Assembly: GCA_018806985.1 (NCBI GenBank)
Contig: JADANN010000433.1
Coordinates: 2,413,936 to 2,477,935 of the forward strand
DNA: 64,000 nucleotides
Origin: Angiostrongylus vasorum
Taxonomy: Eukaryota; Nematoda; Chromadorea; Rhabditida; Metastrongylidae
Direction: 5' to 3'
This document shows, piece after piece, positions 52,565 through 62,879 of the stretch. Within the stretch, counting starts at the first letter, position 1; each line of letters opens with the position of its first letter. The notes beneath the pieces are model-generated. The model was not told the DNA's origin, ran no database searches, and worked only from the letters and a program-made list of their open reading frames with translations. The position numbers and the translations under genes are program-made.

Positions 52565-54825
52565 ATCACCTGTCACCTGTATCACCTTTAGCTCCGTTGA
52601 TCGTCATATGACTCGAGCCGGCGCCAGTAAATCTTGCATTTTTCCCTGTCGCGTGCAAGAGTAGCCCAATGGGTTCTGCTCGCTCTAGGAACTCGTCGAG
52701 CATCATATCTTTCTTCAAAGCTCTTTGTGAAGAACTCTGACCATCGGGTCGGTGGTTTGTCCCTGCAGTGCGTTTCGACATCCCAAGGGAATCCAGTCGC
52801 TAACGGCTGTTGTCCATCAGTCTGTGGTTCATACGCATTACATGTCCGACCCACCTAATCTTCGACTGTTTGCCGTACAGAACAGACATCTTTGATTTTT
52901 GATCGTTCACGCAGGTCGGACCTTCGGATCCCTTTCCCTTACTTGCGTGACACGGGATACTCCTAGCATCGTCCTTTCGACTGCACGTTTCAATAACGCT
53001 GAGTGACCTTTCATCATGCTTACGCAGCGATCAAGGTTTCTGACGCGTACATTAGGGCAAGAAGTACCGTTGACTCCAAAAGGTGGGCAGCGAGTCAGGT
53101 GTTCTTTGTTCTCTTCACTACATCCCTCGATGCTCTTGAAAGCTATTCAAGCCGCTTGTTTGCCTTCTGCTCAACTCTGGAGCTAAGTCGTCCAACATGT
53201 TGATTTCCCGACCTAGATAGATATAACTGGAGCATTCGGAGATATTCGTTCCGTTGAGCATGAATGGGGGCATACGAAACCAATCCGTTCCTCATGAACA
53301 TCGTTTTTCATGAGATTTAGTCGAAGACCAATCTTTCAACAGCCTCTATCAAAGTCGGCAAGCACTCGTTCCGATTGCCTAATGTTTGGTGTTATTAAGG
53401 ATGATGTCATCAGCAAAGCCAAGATGGTGTAATTGCCGACCACCGAATTTTCACTCCCATATTATCCCATTCCAGTGTTCACACGAGGTTCTGGAGACTG
53501 GCGGTAAATAATTTGGCGAGATGGTGTCGCCTTGCCTAACTCCATCTTTTGACACCAACGATAATATCTTTGTAGAATGGTGATATGTTGGTTGTGAAAT
53601 TTTTGTCCAGCTTACGAGGAATCTTTATGTACTGAGTATGGGACTCCTTGACTATCAAAGGGCTTCCATGACTGCTTCTATCTCATCAAGTCAAAGGCCT
53701 TCTTTAAATCGATGAAAGTGAGACAGAGCGGTCTTTTGTACTCTCGTGATATGATGAGTCTTGTTATCGTATGGATATGGTCCATCGCACTAAATCCTTT
53801 TCGAAACCCGTGCTTGCTCACACGGCTGTCCTTCGTCCAGTGTTCTGTCAATTATGTTCAGGATAACTCGAGTGAAAAGTTTGTAGACGACGGACAGCAA
53901 GCAGGTTGCGCGATAGTTGCCGATATCGTGTTGACGTCACCCTTTCTTTAAACAATAACACGGTCTAGCTGGTCTACCACTAAGTAGGGACCTTGCATTC
54001 AGACAGGCAACGTGTGAAGAGCCGAGCCAGTGCGTTTACGAGAATTGGCGGAAAATTCTTCAGGTGTTCTGGTTTTATCCTGCCCGGACGTGGTGTTGTT
54101 CTATTTTTTCACCGATAAAATGGCATGTCGGATTTCGGAAGGGAGAACCAGGTAGTTATAGCATATCCATCCTCCTTTATTTCATGTGACGGGAAGTGGG
54201 TATGGCTATCGAAGAGATCTGAGTAGTATTCGTGAATGATTTTCTCCACTGCCTTTCTAGATGCTGTAACTGTTCTGTGTGGGCGTCGGAGTGCAATCAT
54301 CTTGGTCTTGTAACTGGCGAAGCTTCGGTGGGCTTTGCGAATGCTCTTCCCAGCCTCTCGCAGCTTTCGACCATTACTGCTGCTCTTCTCTCCTTTGAGA
54401 TCATCTTTTATCGCCTGTCTGCGTAGTTTTGCAAGCTCGTACGTCAGTTCGCGGTTTGCCTGCAGCTCGTGCGATTCCACGCAGGTGTATCAGCTCGAGT
54501 GTTTCTGGAGACAGATGTCTTTTGGTGACTTTCGAAATTTCAGCTTTTCACAGCGGAAACATGAAGATGCTTGAACGAGCCGATCGTATTCCTCGTTGAT
54601 GTCATCGACAACCGCCGGCATCTTCCCAACAGCCGACTCGACTAGCGCAGCAGAAACAAGGAGTCGAGAATCTGCCTCCACCTGCGTGTCAGAGAAGCAA
54701 ATTTCGCTTTTGGTCCGCGATTAACGCCCAACCCGCCACCTGGGAACGCGCTACGTGGCCTCGCGACTAGCCGGCTATCGGTATCCCTCATATGAGAAAG
54801 ATCCGTGGCACTTGAACATAGTCTG
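52565..54825 (-). mobile_element. RTE-type retrotransposon with internal deletion of the endonuclease
   Basis: The 5' leader (54825 to about 54700) is joined directly to the middle of the coding region (ADSRLLVSAALVESA, about 54681). The endonuclease domain is deleted. Downstream: VDDINEEYDRLVQ, REAGKSIRKAHRSFASYKTK, KIIHEYYSDLFDSH (54480-54200), TFIDLKKAFD (about 53710), FADDI (about 53410), and the C-terminal WSEFFTKSFEERYDARRVPR (about 52720). The RT motifs are better kept than in the copy at 4683, but stops and shifts remain. Confidence 0.85.
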
Positions 54826-55019
54826 CAAAAACGGTAATGCTTGGTGTTGTCTTACATATCCCTAACGGTCAGCTCCTACCCAGCTCATTAGATATTTAGA
54901 GAAATCCTGTTTATTGGCTAACGCTAGACACAGTGCTTTATTAACGTCTATTCCGTCTAGTGCTTTGAAAAGCACTTTCCATGCGGATTTTAAAAGACAA
55001 TCTTCCCTCTTGCAGAATG

Positions 55020-55300
55020 GTGAGCCGTAATGATTAGAGATGGCCTGCCATCCACATATGCTTGTTCATGTTCGTAGTTTGATCCCACTTCTTGAGCTCA
55101 CTAAGCCTTCCGCCTCTCTGGGGTAAGCAGGGTAGGATAGAAGAATATCAGGGAGGTTTGCACCACTGACCTGACATAAAGGTAGGCCACCACAAATAAT
55201 TTCAACGGACGGGTACGAATTCAACCACCTCTAACGATGGTTGGGAAAACGAATGCATGGCGTATCTCTCAGAGATTGACCAACGTTGAGAGCTTCATAC
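55020..55300 (+). repeat. SINE family A copy
   Basis: Head diverged, GTTCGTAGTTTGATCCC as B box region, middle ccactgacctgacataaagg and tail ctctcagagattgaccaacg. Confidence 0.75.
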
Positions 55301-55367
55301 TTTACGCCTTCTTTTTTTCGTTTCCGCCATTTTGACGAAGTCCTCCTTATTTTCCCTAGCAAAAAAG

Positions 55368-55640
55368 GGCGCGTGTGGTGCAGTGGTTGGAGGCGCCATT
55401 GGAAGACACACGTGGATTCGATCTCAGGGCCCATGGCCCACTAAGCTTTCCACCCCTCCGGGGTAGGCAAATTGGTACCACACTTGTCTGGGAGGGTAGC
55501 AGCACTGGCTGGGAACATCGGTAGGCCACGGCGAGTCATTGTAAAGGCCATATATGCATTCAATCAGCTCCAACGATACTTAATGAAGTCGAATGCATGG
55601 CGCATCCCTCAAGGACTGACTAACGCCGAGAGCTTCTAGA
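55368..55640 (+). repeat. SINE family A, reference copy
   Basis: Best copy. A box GTGTGGTGCAGTGGTTGGAGG, B box GGATTCGATCTC, core taccacacttgtctgggagg and tail cctcaaggactgactaacgc. The tRNA-like head points to RNA polymerase III transcription, as in other SINEs (family knowledge). Confidence 0.9.
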
Positions 55641-55857
55641 GCTTCTTCTAATTTTCTTAACGCAGTCTTTATCTCAATTAAAGACCTTCGATCTAATTCG
55701 TTCAAGCTTTCTGAGAAGATTAATAACATAGGGGGCATCAATTTGAGACATTTTATATTTGCGTGCAAGGAATGAGTCCGAATTCATCAAATGCATATCG
55801 ACTTTTGAAGAAAAAGAAAAGTTGTAAAAATAATTGCAAGAGTAATTCAAAAGCTTG

Positions 55858-57565
55858 TCTTTCCATTAACTTCGGCACGGATCAAATAATGCACCGTTTT
55901 CTTGTTGAGCAGAAGAAAGTTGTTGGTAACAAGATTTATTCAGAACACTTCTTGCTTACTTTTCAACGGTTCGCCTCCTTCATAGTTTGAAGAAGTCACG
56001 TTGACGCCCAATCTACTCAGTCAAACACTTCCATAACCGCAACAGAAAACACTTCGTACATAAATTTTTATCGCATTCTAAACGGCTTCTTTCAAACACT
56101 TATTAAATTTTCCTTTTTAAAAATTTCCAGTTATCTAATGGAGAGCAGCCGCATAATAGTTCTACATGTGTCAGGAATGTGCTAGGCTCAGGTCGTGAAG
56201 AATAAGCGTGAGTTATGGCGCGAAGTCAAACGTGATCGAAAGGCACTACTGCTTGCGGTTCATTTTTCTGTCTTTTTGGAACTTATCTAAAATTGCTAAA
56301 AAGTTCCTCGCGTACATGTCTTAGATCCCTGTGCAACAAAACCGAATTCTGCTTCAAAATCTTTCCCTTTGTGTCCTGAGTACGAGGGCTTAGCATTCTA
56401 TTACTTTAAGTTTTCTAATAAGGTGCCGTTTTACACGGATGCGTTGTAGTCTAGCCATTTCGCCAATATATTTTTTTCCCGTATGTTTTGAAATAGATTA
56501 GACATACCGCACCCACACTCAGTGATAGCCGTCTATACCGTTAAGTACGAACTAGGTGGCGTCTTGAAGTGTTCTATGGTATTTCAGTCACTGACACCGA
56601 TTTCTGTAAACCAACCCTTAAATAGCAACGGTTTATAGATGTGCTTATTTCGTTGATAATGAAGGCATGTAAAGGGGCCTTATTTTTTGCTACACTTATG
56701 TTTAGATGCGTGGCTTTTCCTCTAAATCTATGCCAAGCAGCTATAGCTTCGCATGCATTGGAAATGGTTATTTGCCATGCCACTTTCAGAGAGATTCTTC
56801 ATTCTGCCTTTTTCCTGTACAGACGCTGGTGGCTGTTCGATACAGGTTTCGTGGAAAGAAACATCCTTTCTGTGTGTAATTGGTGAGAAGGCGGTCAATC
56901 AATCAATGTGTTTTCATACTTGGATCTCGGTACCATTTGGTGATGTAACCGCTTTCGGATACGTTATTTTGAGTGTTCAAAAATGGAAGCCAGTTTTTTT
57001 TTCTGTGTCTGATCGACTACTTGTGCTTCCACCTTGGGCAAAAAGGCTAAGGCGAGGCTTTTTGGCAATCACTCTTCTATTGTTAACCCTATCATTTGTG
57101 CGTTATATTTTTTCGGACGATCTAAAGATTGAGCAGTCTAGGCACTTCTTTAAAAGAGACATTAGCTAATGAATCGAGAAGCCATATGTTTATTGCTCTT
57201 TCTTGCGGTATAAGGGATTCGTGCATGGTTTGCATAGCATTTAACACATCAGGATGAAGGGCGATGTCGTCCAAGAACTCCATCACGTAGGTTACTGTTA
57301 AGAAGCGCATTGCATAGACCAGCCAGGAGAATTTGAGTGTTGGTGAGATAGGCTGGGATGTGTTTCAGCAAGAGGATTGATACTAGGTTTACAAACTACA
57401 TTATGTTATCCGTGGGCTGGTCTACACAGCGGAGGATAAGTCTGGCCTTGAAACTTGAAAAATCACTGGGCACAAGACCATTAGTGAATAACTTATGTAA
57501 CTTAAGTGTCATGAGAAATAAGTGCAAGACTAGGCATCTTGGTGAAACAATTTTAAAAAATAACA
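55858..57565 (-). mobile_element. PLE copy with RT, linker and nuclease remnants (left arm)
   Basis: RT start SDFSSFKARLILRCVDQPTD (about 57460), later RT pieces to about 57100, linker AWQITISNACEAIAAWHRF (about 56780-56720), nuclease region about 56590-56400, and a badly decayed hammerhead near 55965-56015. No intact frame. Confidence 0.75.
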
Positions 57566-57569
57566 TTCG

Positions 57570-58523
57570 TTTCCATTTGGTAACAATGATTGAAATACTA
57601 TCGAGCACTTTAAGATATCAGCTAATTCTTAACCGTTTGTATGACAGGTTATGCGAAACGTATATTTGCATAATTTACCCTGACGGTAGAGACGGCGATT
57701 GTGTGTGTTTGGGTTCGGTTTTACTAACCTGTTGTGAAATATGCGGGGACGAAGACATAGGCGAAACGGGTAGTAAACTGGGCATAAACCCTATAAAAGA
57801 GCATCTAGTAGGAAAACTTAAAGTCAACGGAAAACTAGGCATGAGTAGGGCAAACGGACACAAGGGTGGAGATTTTGAAGTAAAAGTTGGGATTTTTGCA
57901 CAGAAATCAGAAAAAAAGTTCACGAAAAGCTCTTGAACTGTTTTTGGATTGCAACCATAACCGTTTTATTTACTGCGTACTCTTTTTAATGGCAGGGTGT
58001 ATTGCGAATTTCGCCTCTCTCTCAGCCAGTTCTACGAGGGACCCGCATGGTGTGGTGGTGAACGCGTTACTCCCCGCGAAGGACAATAGCGCGTTCGTTT
58101 GCGGTCCGGAGTTTTGCAAATATCGTTTTGGATTAATTCCATAAATCCAAAAAATGAATCGCTAGGAGTGCCTCATGATCACGCGTGACATCGCTCCAAA
58201 CCTAAGGTCGATTTCACCATCGCTGAGCCAAGAATATTCATGACCCGTGTAAGACGCTATGCTGCTGGTCTCCTTTAAAAACCTGGAAGACTTGAAAACT
58301 ACATGTGTCTAAGAAAAGCTGTTCAAAATGCCATGAAAAATTTATGTGTAAAATCTCTTCCGCTGATATGGAAGTGTTTGGTTAAGTTGATTGTGGTTGA
58401 TTGTGTACCAATTTGACCTTTTCAGACCTCGAAGATAGAGAAACCATAGAAGCGTCAGCAGCTACTGTAGTAAACAAGTCTTGTTGATAACAACCTTCTC
58501 TCTGCTCATCAAAAAACAATATG
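57570..58523 (+). mobile_element. PLE 3' half with open nuclease frame (right arm)
   Basis: An open frame through 57936 includes LSSTLRYQLILNRLYDRLCE, DGRDGDCVCLGS, CEICGDEDIGETGSKL and IKEHLVGKLK: the GIY-YIG nuclease, with YIGE changed to DIGE. A SINE splits the last codons from FWINSINPKNESLGV-like sequence at 58126. A decayed hammerhead follows at 58427-58465. Confidence 0.8.
57951..58125. repeat. SINE family B fold-back inserted in the PLE
   Basis: A tail piece in minus orientation, then a head in plus orientation (tggtgtggtggtgaacgcg). The direct repeat ttttggatt flanks it (57942-57950 and 58126-58134), and the PLE frame is interrupted exactly there. Confidence 0.85.
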
Positions 58524-58539
58524 TTGCAGGAGTCTTTCT

Positions 58540-60555
58540 AATCACAATATTTCGAAACATTTAAGAAGCCTTCTGTCATCATTCAGAAAGTAAGTCTTGG
58601 CTGCAAATTTTTTTCCAAAACAATAGAACTCCACTTTGAAAAGTTTATCGGTTTTCTGAAACAGACGGATACTAATTTAAACCATCACCTGATTTCATGT
58701 AGAAAATACAGTATAGAGTTATTAGAAAATAACAAGCAACTAAAGAAGCGAAGACACGAGTCACAAACATTCTCTGTAAAAAAATAACGCAAATTTCTAT
58801 GTAAAGTTTCATCACTCTTTTAAGCTTTTTCCTCAAGGTGGAAATAATTTTGAAGGTGATTAACGCAAAGCATTATAGATGGTCTAAAAAAAATTTCTGT
58901 TGGTTAAAAAATAGAGTTTCACTTCAGCGGCACCATGAGCTTTGCAAATACTGACGACAAAAACCGTTTCAAATCATATCTGACTGCAGATGTGTTAACA
59001 AAAAAAAAGTCGAAAAAAGAGTGGAATTAGTAGGAAATGAAAAGTAGAGGATTTGATGAGGAATTATTTAAAAAAGAAAAAAAACAGGAAGAGATGATGA
59101 AGAACTGTGTTCTCCAAAATCATCTAGTTTTGCAGCTATTGACAGTGATGGAAAGTATAATCAGTTCAACTCTTTAAAAAATCGAGATTCGTAGCAACAA
59201 AAATCTGCCATGACCGACGTTGCAACGACTTTGTCTGTTATCTAGCACAGACGCTTCGCAATTATGAACTTCGATATAACTACACCTTTTTGGGTTTATG
59301 GCGTAGGATCATTGGAGACGCGTTTGCGATACTTTTTGGTTCTATCCAGTGCAATGAGCTAAGAACGATTAGCACCTACATGGGTTCGGATAGTCGGCAC
59401 CAGATTTGTCTTGGAGAATGAAAACACTGACTTATTAGTCAATATCCTTTGGATTGTTCAGCTTACACGAAGTCTTTAAAAAGTCTTTTGTGAGCTAGCT
59501 ATCTTCATATCGACTTCTACAGGATGAATTGTCATCATGAGAACAAATTATCAGCTTACCATCACTCAAAAACAATCGTGTAGAGAAGGAAGCTGCCAAC
59601 TACAACCGTTCACCAAAGATTAGAATTTAGAGGTTTTCCTTTCCACTGGATTCGATTTGATGCGAGTACGAAGACCAACATCAAAAGAATGAATGGCTGT
59701 GGACAATTCACTTGAATCATTGCTGCTTGGAAGAAAAAGAAGACGTCGAAACGTTTGCTGGGTGAAAGATTTTGATAAACTCGTGTAAGTTTGGAAATAG
59801 GAAAGACACTGAACATTAGTTCATGCCGACCTTAAAAAAGCAGGTTTTCAAAAGAACTGACTGAATGCGTCGGCTAAGTAATGCAAGCAATTTTTCTTGG
59901 TTAAGTATACATTCTACCAGCTCCACGATGCTGACGGAGTCTGGTACATAATGTATCCATAAGTTAAATGATGAACACTCAACGTTTCTTTATTTCTTCA
60001 GCCTGAAAAAGACTGGCAACGAAACAGCTAGTTAGATGTAGAGGTTTCCAAGGGTTACTAGGGTGAGTTTTCAACTCAAAGCTAATTCGTTTTGCAGCCC
60101 AAAAGGGAACATCAAAAAACGATTTGTGATATCAAGTGCTTTGCGTGGAAGTTTATATGATCTATTGGAAAGAATACATTGTCAAAGAGCTATATTTACG
60201 ATATCTAGAGGATTTAACTGACTGTCAAATGATGGGAAAGAACAGGCTAATGTCAGTCGACAGAAATCGAGTGTGGATACTACGATTGATTTGTGGAAGA
60301 GGACAATAGGAAATACCATCATATTAAAATATTTTTCCTCTCCGAACCATATTTGAACAAAAGCGAAAACTGAAAGCAAGTTGTTTGTCCATGAAGAGAA
60401 ATGTCCTTTATTTAAAATGTGGGTTTACTCCGCACTGCTTTCATGATTATTCCAAAACATTACAGACAGTAATGGCAAGCGATCTTTACGTCTCTTTTCC
60501 TACTGACTTTTTTTTGAAGAGACAATCCGCAAATAAGAAAAATGAAAAGGATGAC
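58540..60555. other. unassigned
   Basis: A fragment of family A middle at about 59385-59455 and a class-2 hammerhead-like core at 59724. An acceptor/donor pair at about 60002-60062 encloses only frames with stops. Short minus-strand frames at 59610-59816 and 60182-60379 lack support. Confidence 0.35.
59724..59760 (+). ncRNA. hammerhead-like core (class 2, degenerate)
   Basis: GCT, TGGAAGA, AAGACGTC, GAAACGTT, TGCT. The 3' half is conserved; the CTGA box is lost. Confidence 0.35.
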
Positions 60556-60559
60556 AACC

Positions 60560-60690
60560 TTTTCACATTTGCTTTTATTTTACATGGATGTGCCCACATT
60601 TACTCTACGGACCCCATCACCTCTTACATTCGATTCGTTTCCTCACACGCTTCGTCAAAGAATATCTTCGGATTTCAAGTGTCGGTTCTG
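60560..60690 (-). repeat. SINE family C, 3' end
   Basis: tttattttacatggatgtgc, then cttacattcgattcgtttcc, is the complement of the family C 3' block. Confidence 0.65.
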
Positions 60691-60914
60691 TTAATAAAAA
60701 AAAACATCTAGTGTATAGATTCCGCTGTCGTTCAGCTTTCAGATTGCGCAGAAAATGCCAACCTATTAAAAGCTGAAAAAAGTCAGCATAACGCTTGAGG
60801 AAAATGGATCAAACTGTATTGAAAAAAATATTAGATGTAGGATTTATTGGCATACTAATTGGAACCAATCCTGATGTATTGTTTCTCTACAGAGGAATCA
60901 GATATCATTCCAGT

Positions 60915-62875
60915 AACTGCACAGGTTTGTATACGACAGACAGCAAGCAGATAGAGCCATAGTTGCCAATATCGTGGAGGTCACCCTTCTTGAACAATAA
61001 CATGGTCTTGCTGGTCTTCCACTGAGTAGGGAACTTGCATTCAGACAGGTAGTGTGAAGAGCCGAACCAGTGTATTTACGAGAACTGGCGGAATGTTCTT
61101 CAGGTGTTCAGATCTTATCCTGCCCGGACGTGGTGCTGTTCTATTTTGCACCCATAAAACGGCATGTCGGATTTTTGAAAGGAGAACCGGTGGTGCAACA
61201 TATCCATCCTCCTTTATTTCATGTGACGGGAAGTGGACGTGGCTATCGAAGAGATCTGAGTAACACCGTGAATAATTATCTGCGTTGCTTTTCTGGACGC
61301 TCTAACTGTTCCATCTGGGCGCCGGAGTGCAATCATCTTGGTCTTGTAATTGGCGAAGCTTCGGTTGGCTTTGTGAATGCTTTTCCCAGCCTCTCCATCT
61401 TCGACCATTACTGCTGCTCTTCTCTCTTTAAGATCTTCTTTTATCGCCTTTCTGCATTGTTTTGGAAGTTCGGACGACAGTTCGCGATTGCTGTAGCTCG
61501 GGCCATTCCACGCTGGCGTATCAGCTCGAGTGTTTCTGGAGACAGACGTCTCCTGGCGAGTTTCGAACTCTCAGCTTCCATAGCGCTTACGTGAAGATGT
61601 CGAATAAGCAGATCGTATTGTTCGTCGATATTTTCGACAACGGAATCTTCCCAACTGGTTACTAATGAATTGAATAAATCTCAGTTTGTGGTGGTTCTGG
61701 GACTTCGGTTTTTGAATTTGGCGGCTTTTTTCTCCTTTCCGCGAGAAACAGAATCTTACACGAAGGAGACGGTGGTCTGAACCCGTGTAGAATTTTTTTG
61801 GGGGCAGCAGCGACATCGGTTAGGCAAAACCTTCTATTTACTACGATTTCGTCTATTTCGTTATGGTGCTCTCCATTGGGAGACTGTCACGCCCAGCGTT
61901 GAGGGTGGGGCTTCTGGATTTGCGAGTTACCATAAATGGTCTTGGTCGCCATGATAAACTCAGAAAGCTGCTCACCCTGTCCGTTCCACTCTAATGTGGG
62001 TCCCAATGTGACGTTCTTCAGACGTTCTTCTTGGTCCAATCTTGGCGTTGAGATCTCCAATAATGACCTTGAAGAATGTATGATCTTCTCTGTAGAACTT
62101 ATCCAAGTCCACATAGAACGCTTCGACTTCTTCTTGGTCATAGTTTGACGTCAGCGCGTAAACGACGAAGATTGTCAAAGCTGGTATTGATTAACATCTT
62201 TTTAATCGTAACATCCGATTCGGGTTGTAAGCTGTTCGAATGAACCGATATTTATCCTTCTTGCTTGCATGAGCAGTTTTCTATCGAGGACTCGGACGCA
62301 AGTGTACATGAACTGTAAATACAGATTGTCACCATAGTTCTTTGTAATCCAGGCAGCTTCCATTGGCCCTGAGATTTTAGCACCCTCTCCGGACCCGTCC
62401 TACCCAACGCTGCCGAAATCGTGGCTCTTTCGTGGTCAAGGAAATGAGGGCTGTTTCTTTTACTGTGTTTGTTTAGCATTTTGATAACCACGTATAGCTT
62501 GCTGGGCTCTGAATATGGGTGCTGGGCATACTCATGGGTAGCTTGCCAGTCTCTCCCAGAGTGGACATGAAGCTTATTTGTTGGAGGCGACTCCCATCTG
62601 CCTCCCATATACTTCCCTGTCACTTGATTGCAAGCTTTTGGCAGAATTGACTCGTAGAATACAATCCGCATAAGTAAAAACGCTCCCACACACGAATGCA
62701 TTTTACACTCTGGTAAATACAAAAAGCATGTGACAAATCATTGTGGTCCATTCCCTGGATCACCTGCCTCAGCGAAGCAAGTTGCTTTGGTATGCGATTA
62801 ACCCCTATCCCCAATCTGGGGACGTGCCACATAGCATCGCGGCTAAACAGCTCGATATCTCTCATATGAGGGAGA
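60915..62875 (-). mobile_element. RTE-type retrotransposon, 5' half (leader, endonuclease, start of RT)
   Basis: The leader (62875 to about 62240) matches those at 4683 and 54825. Endonuclease motifs: [20 protein letters not shown] (about 62178), [14 protein letters not shown] (about 62060) and SDHRLLRVRF (about 61760), the last carrying the catalytic Asp-His. Then EAGKSIHKANRSFANYKTK (about 61390). It ends abruptly in the RT near 60915, so the RT core and 3' end are missing. That is unusual, because RTEs normally lose their 5' ends. Confidence 0.85.
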
Positions 62876-62879
62876 TCCG

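Larger units (their letters stand above)
55858..58523. mobile_element. head-to-head PLE twin, old
   Basis: The minus copy (about 57565-55858) and plus copy (about 57570-58523) meet at their 5' ends. Diverged direct repeats ttgcaagagtaattc (55834-55848) and ttgcaggagtctttc (58524-58538) flank it. The left arm keeps the tail box (complement at 55858-55885); the right lacks it. Confidence 0.7.
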
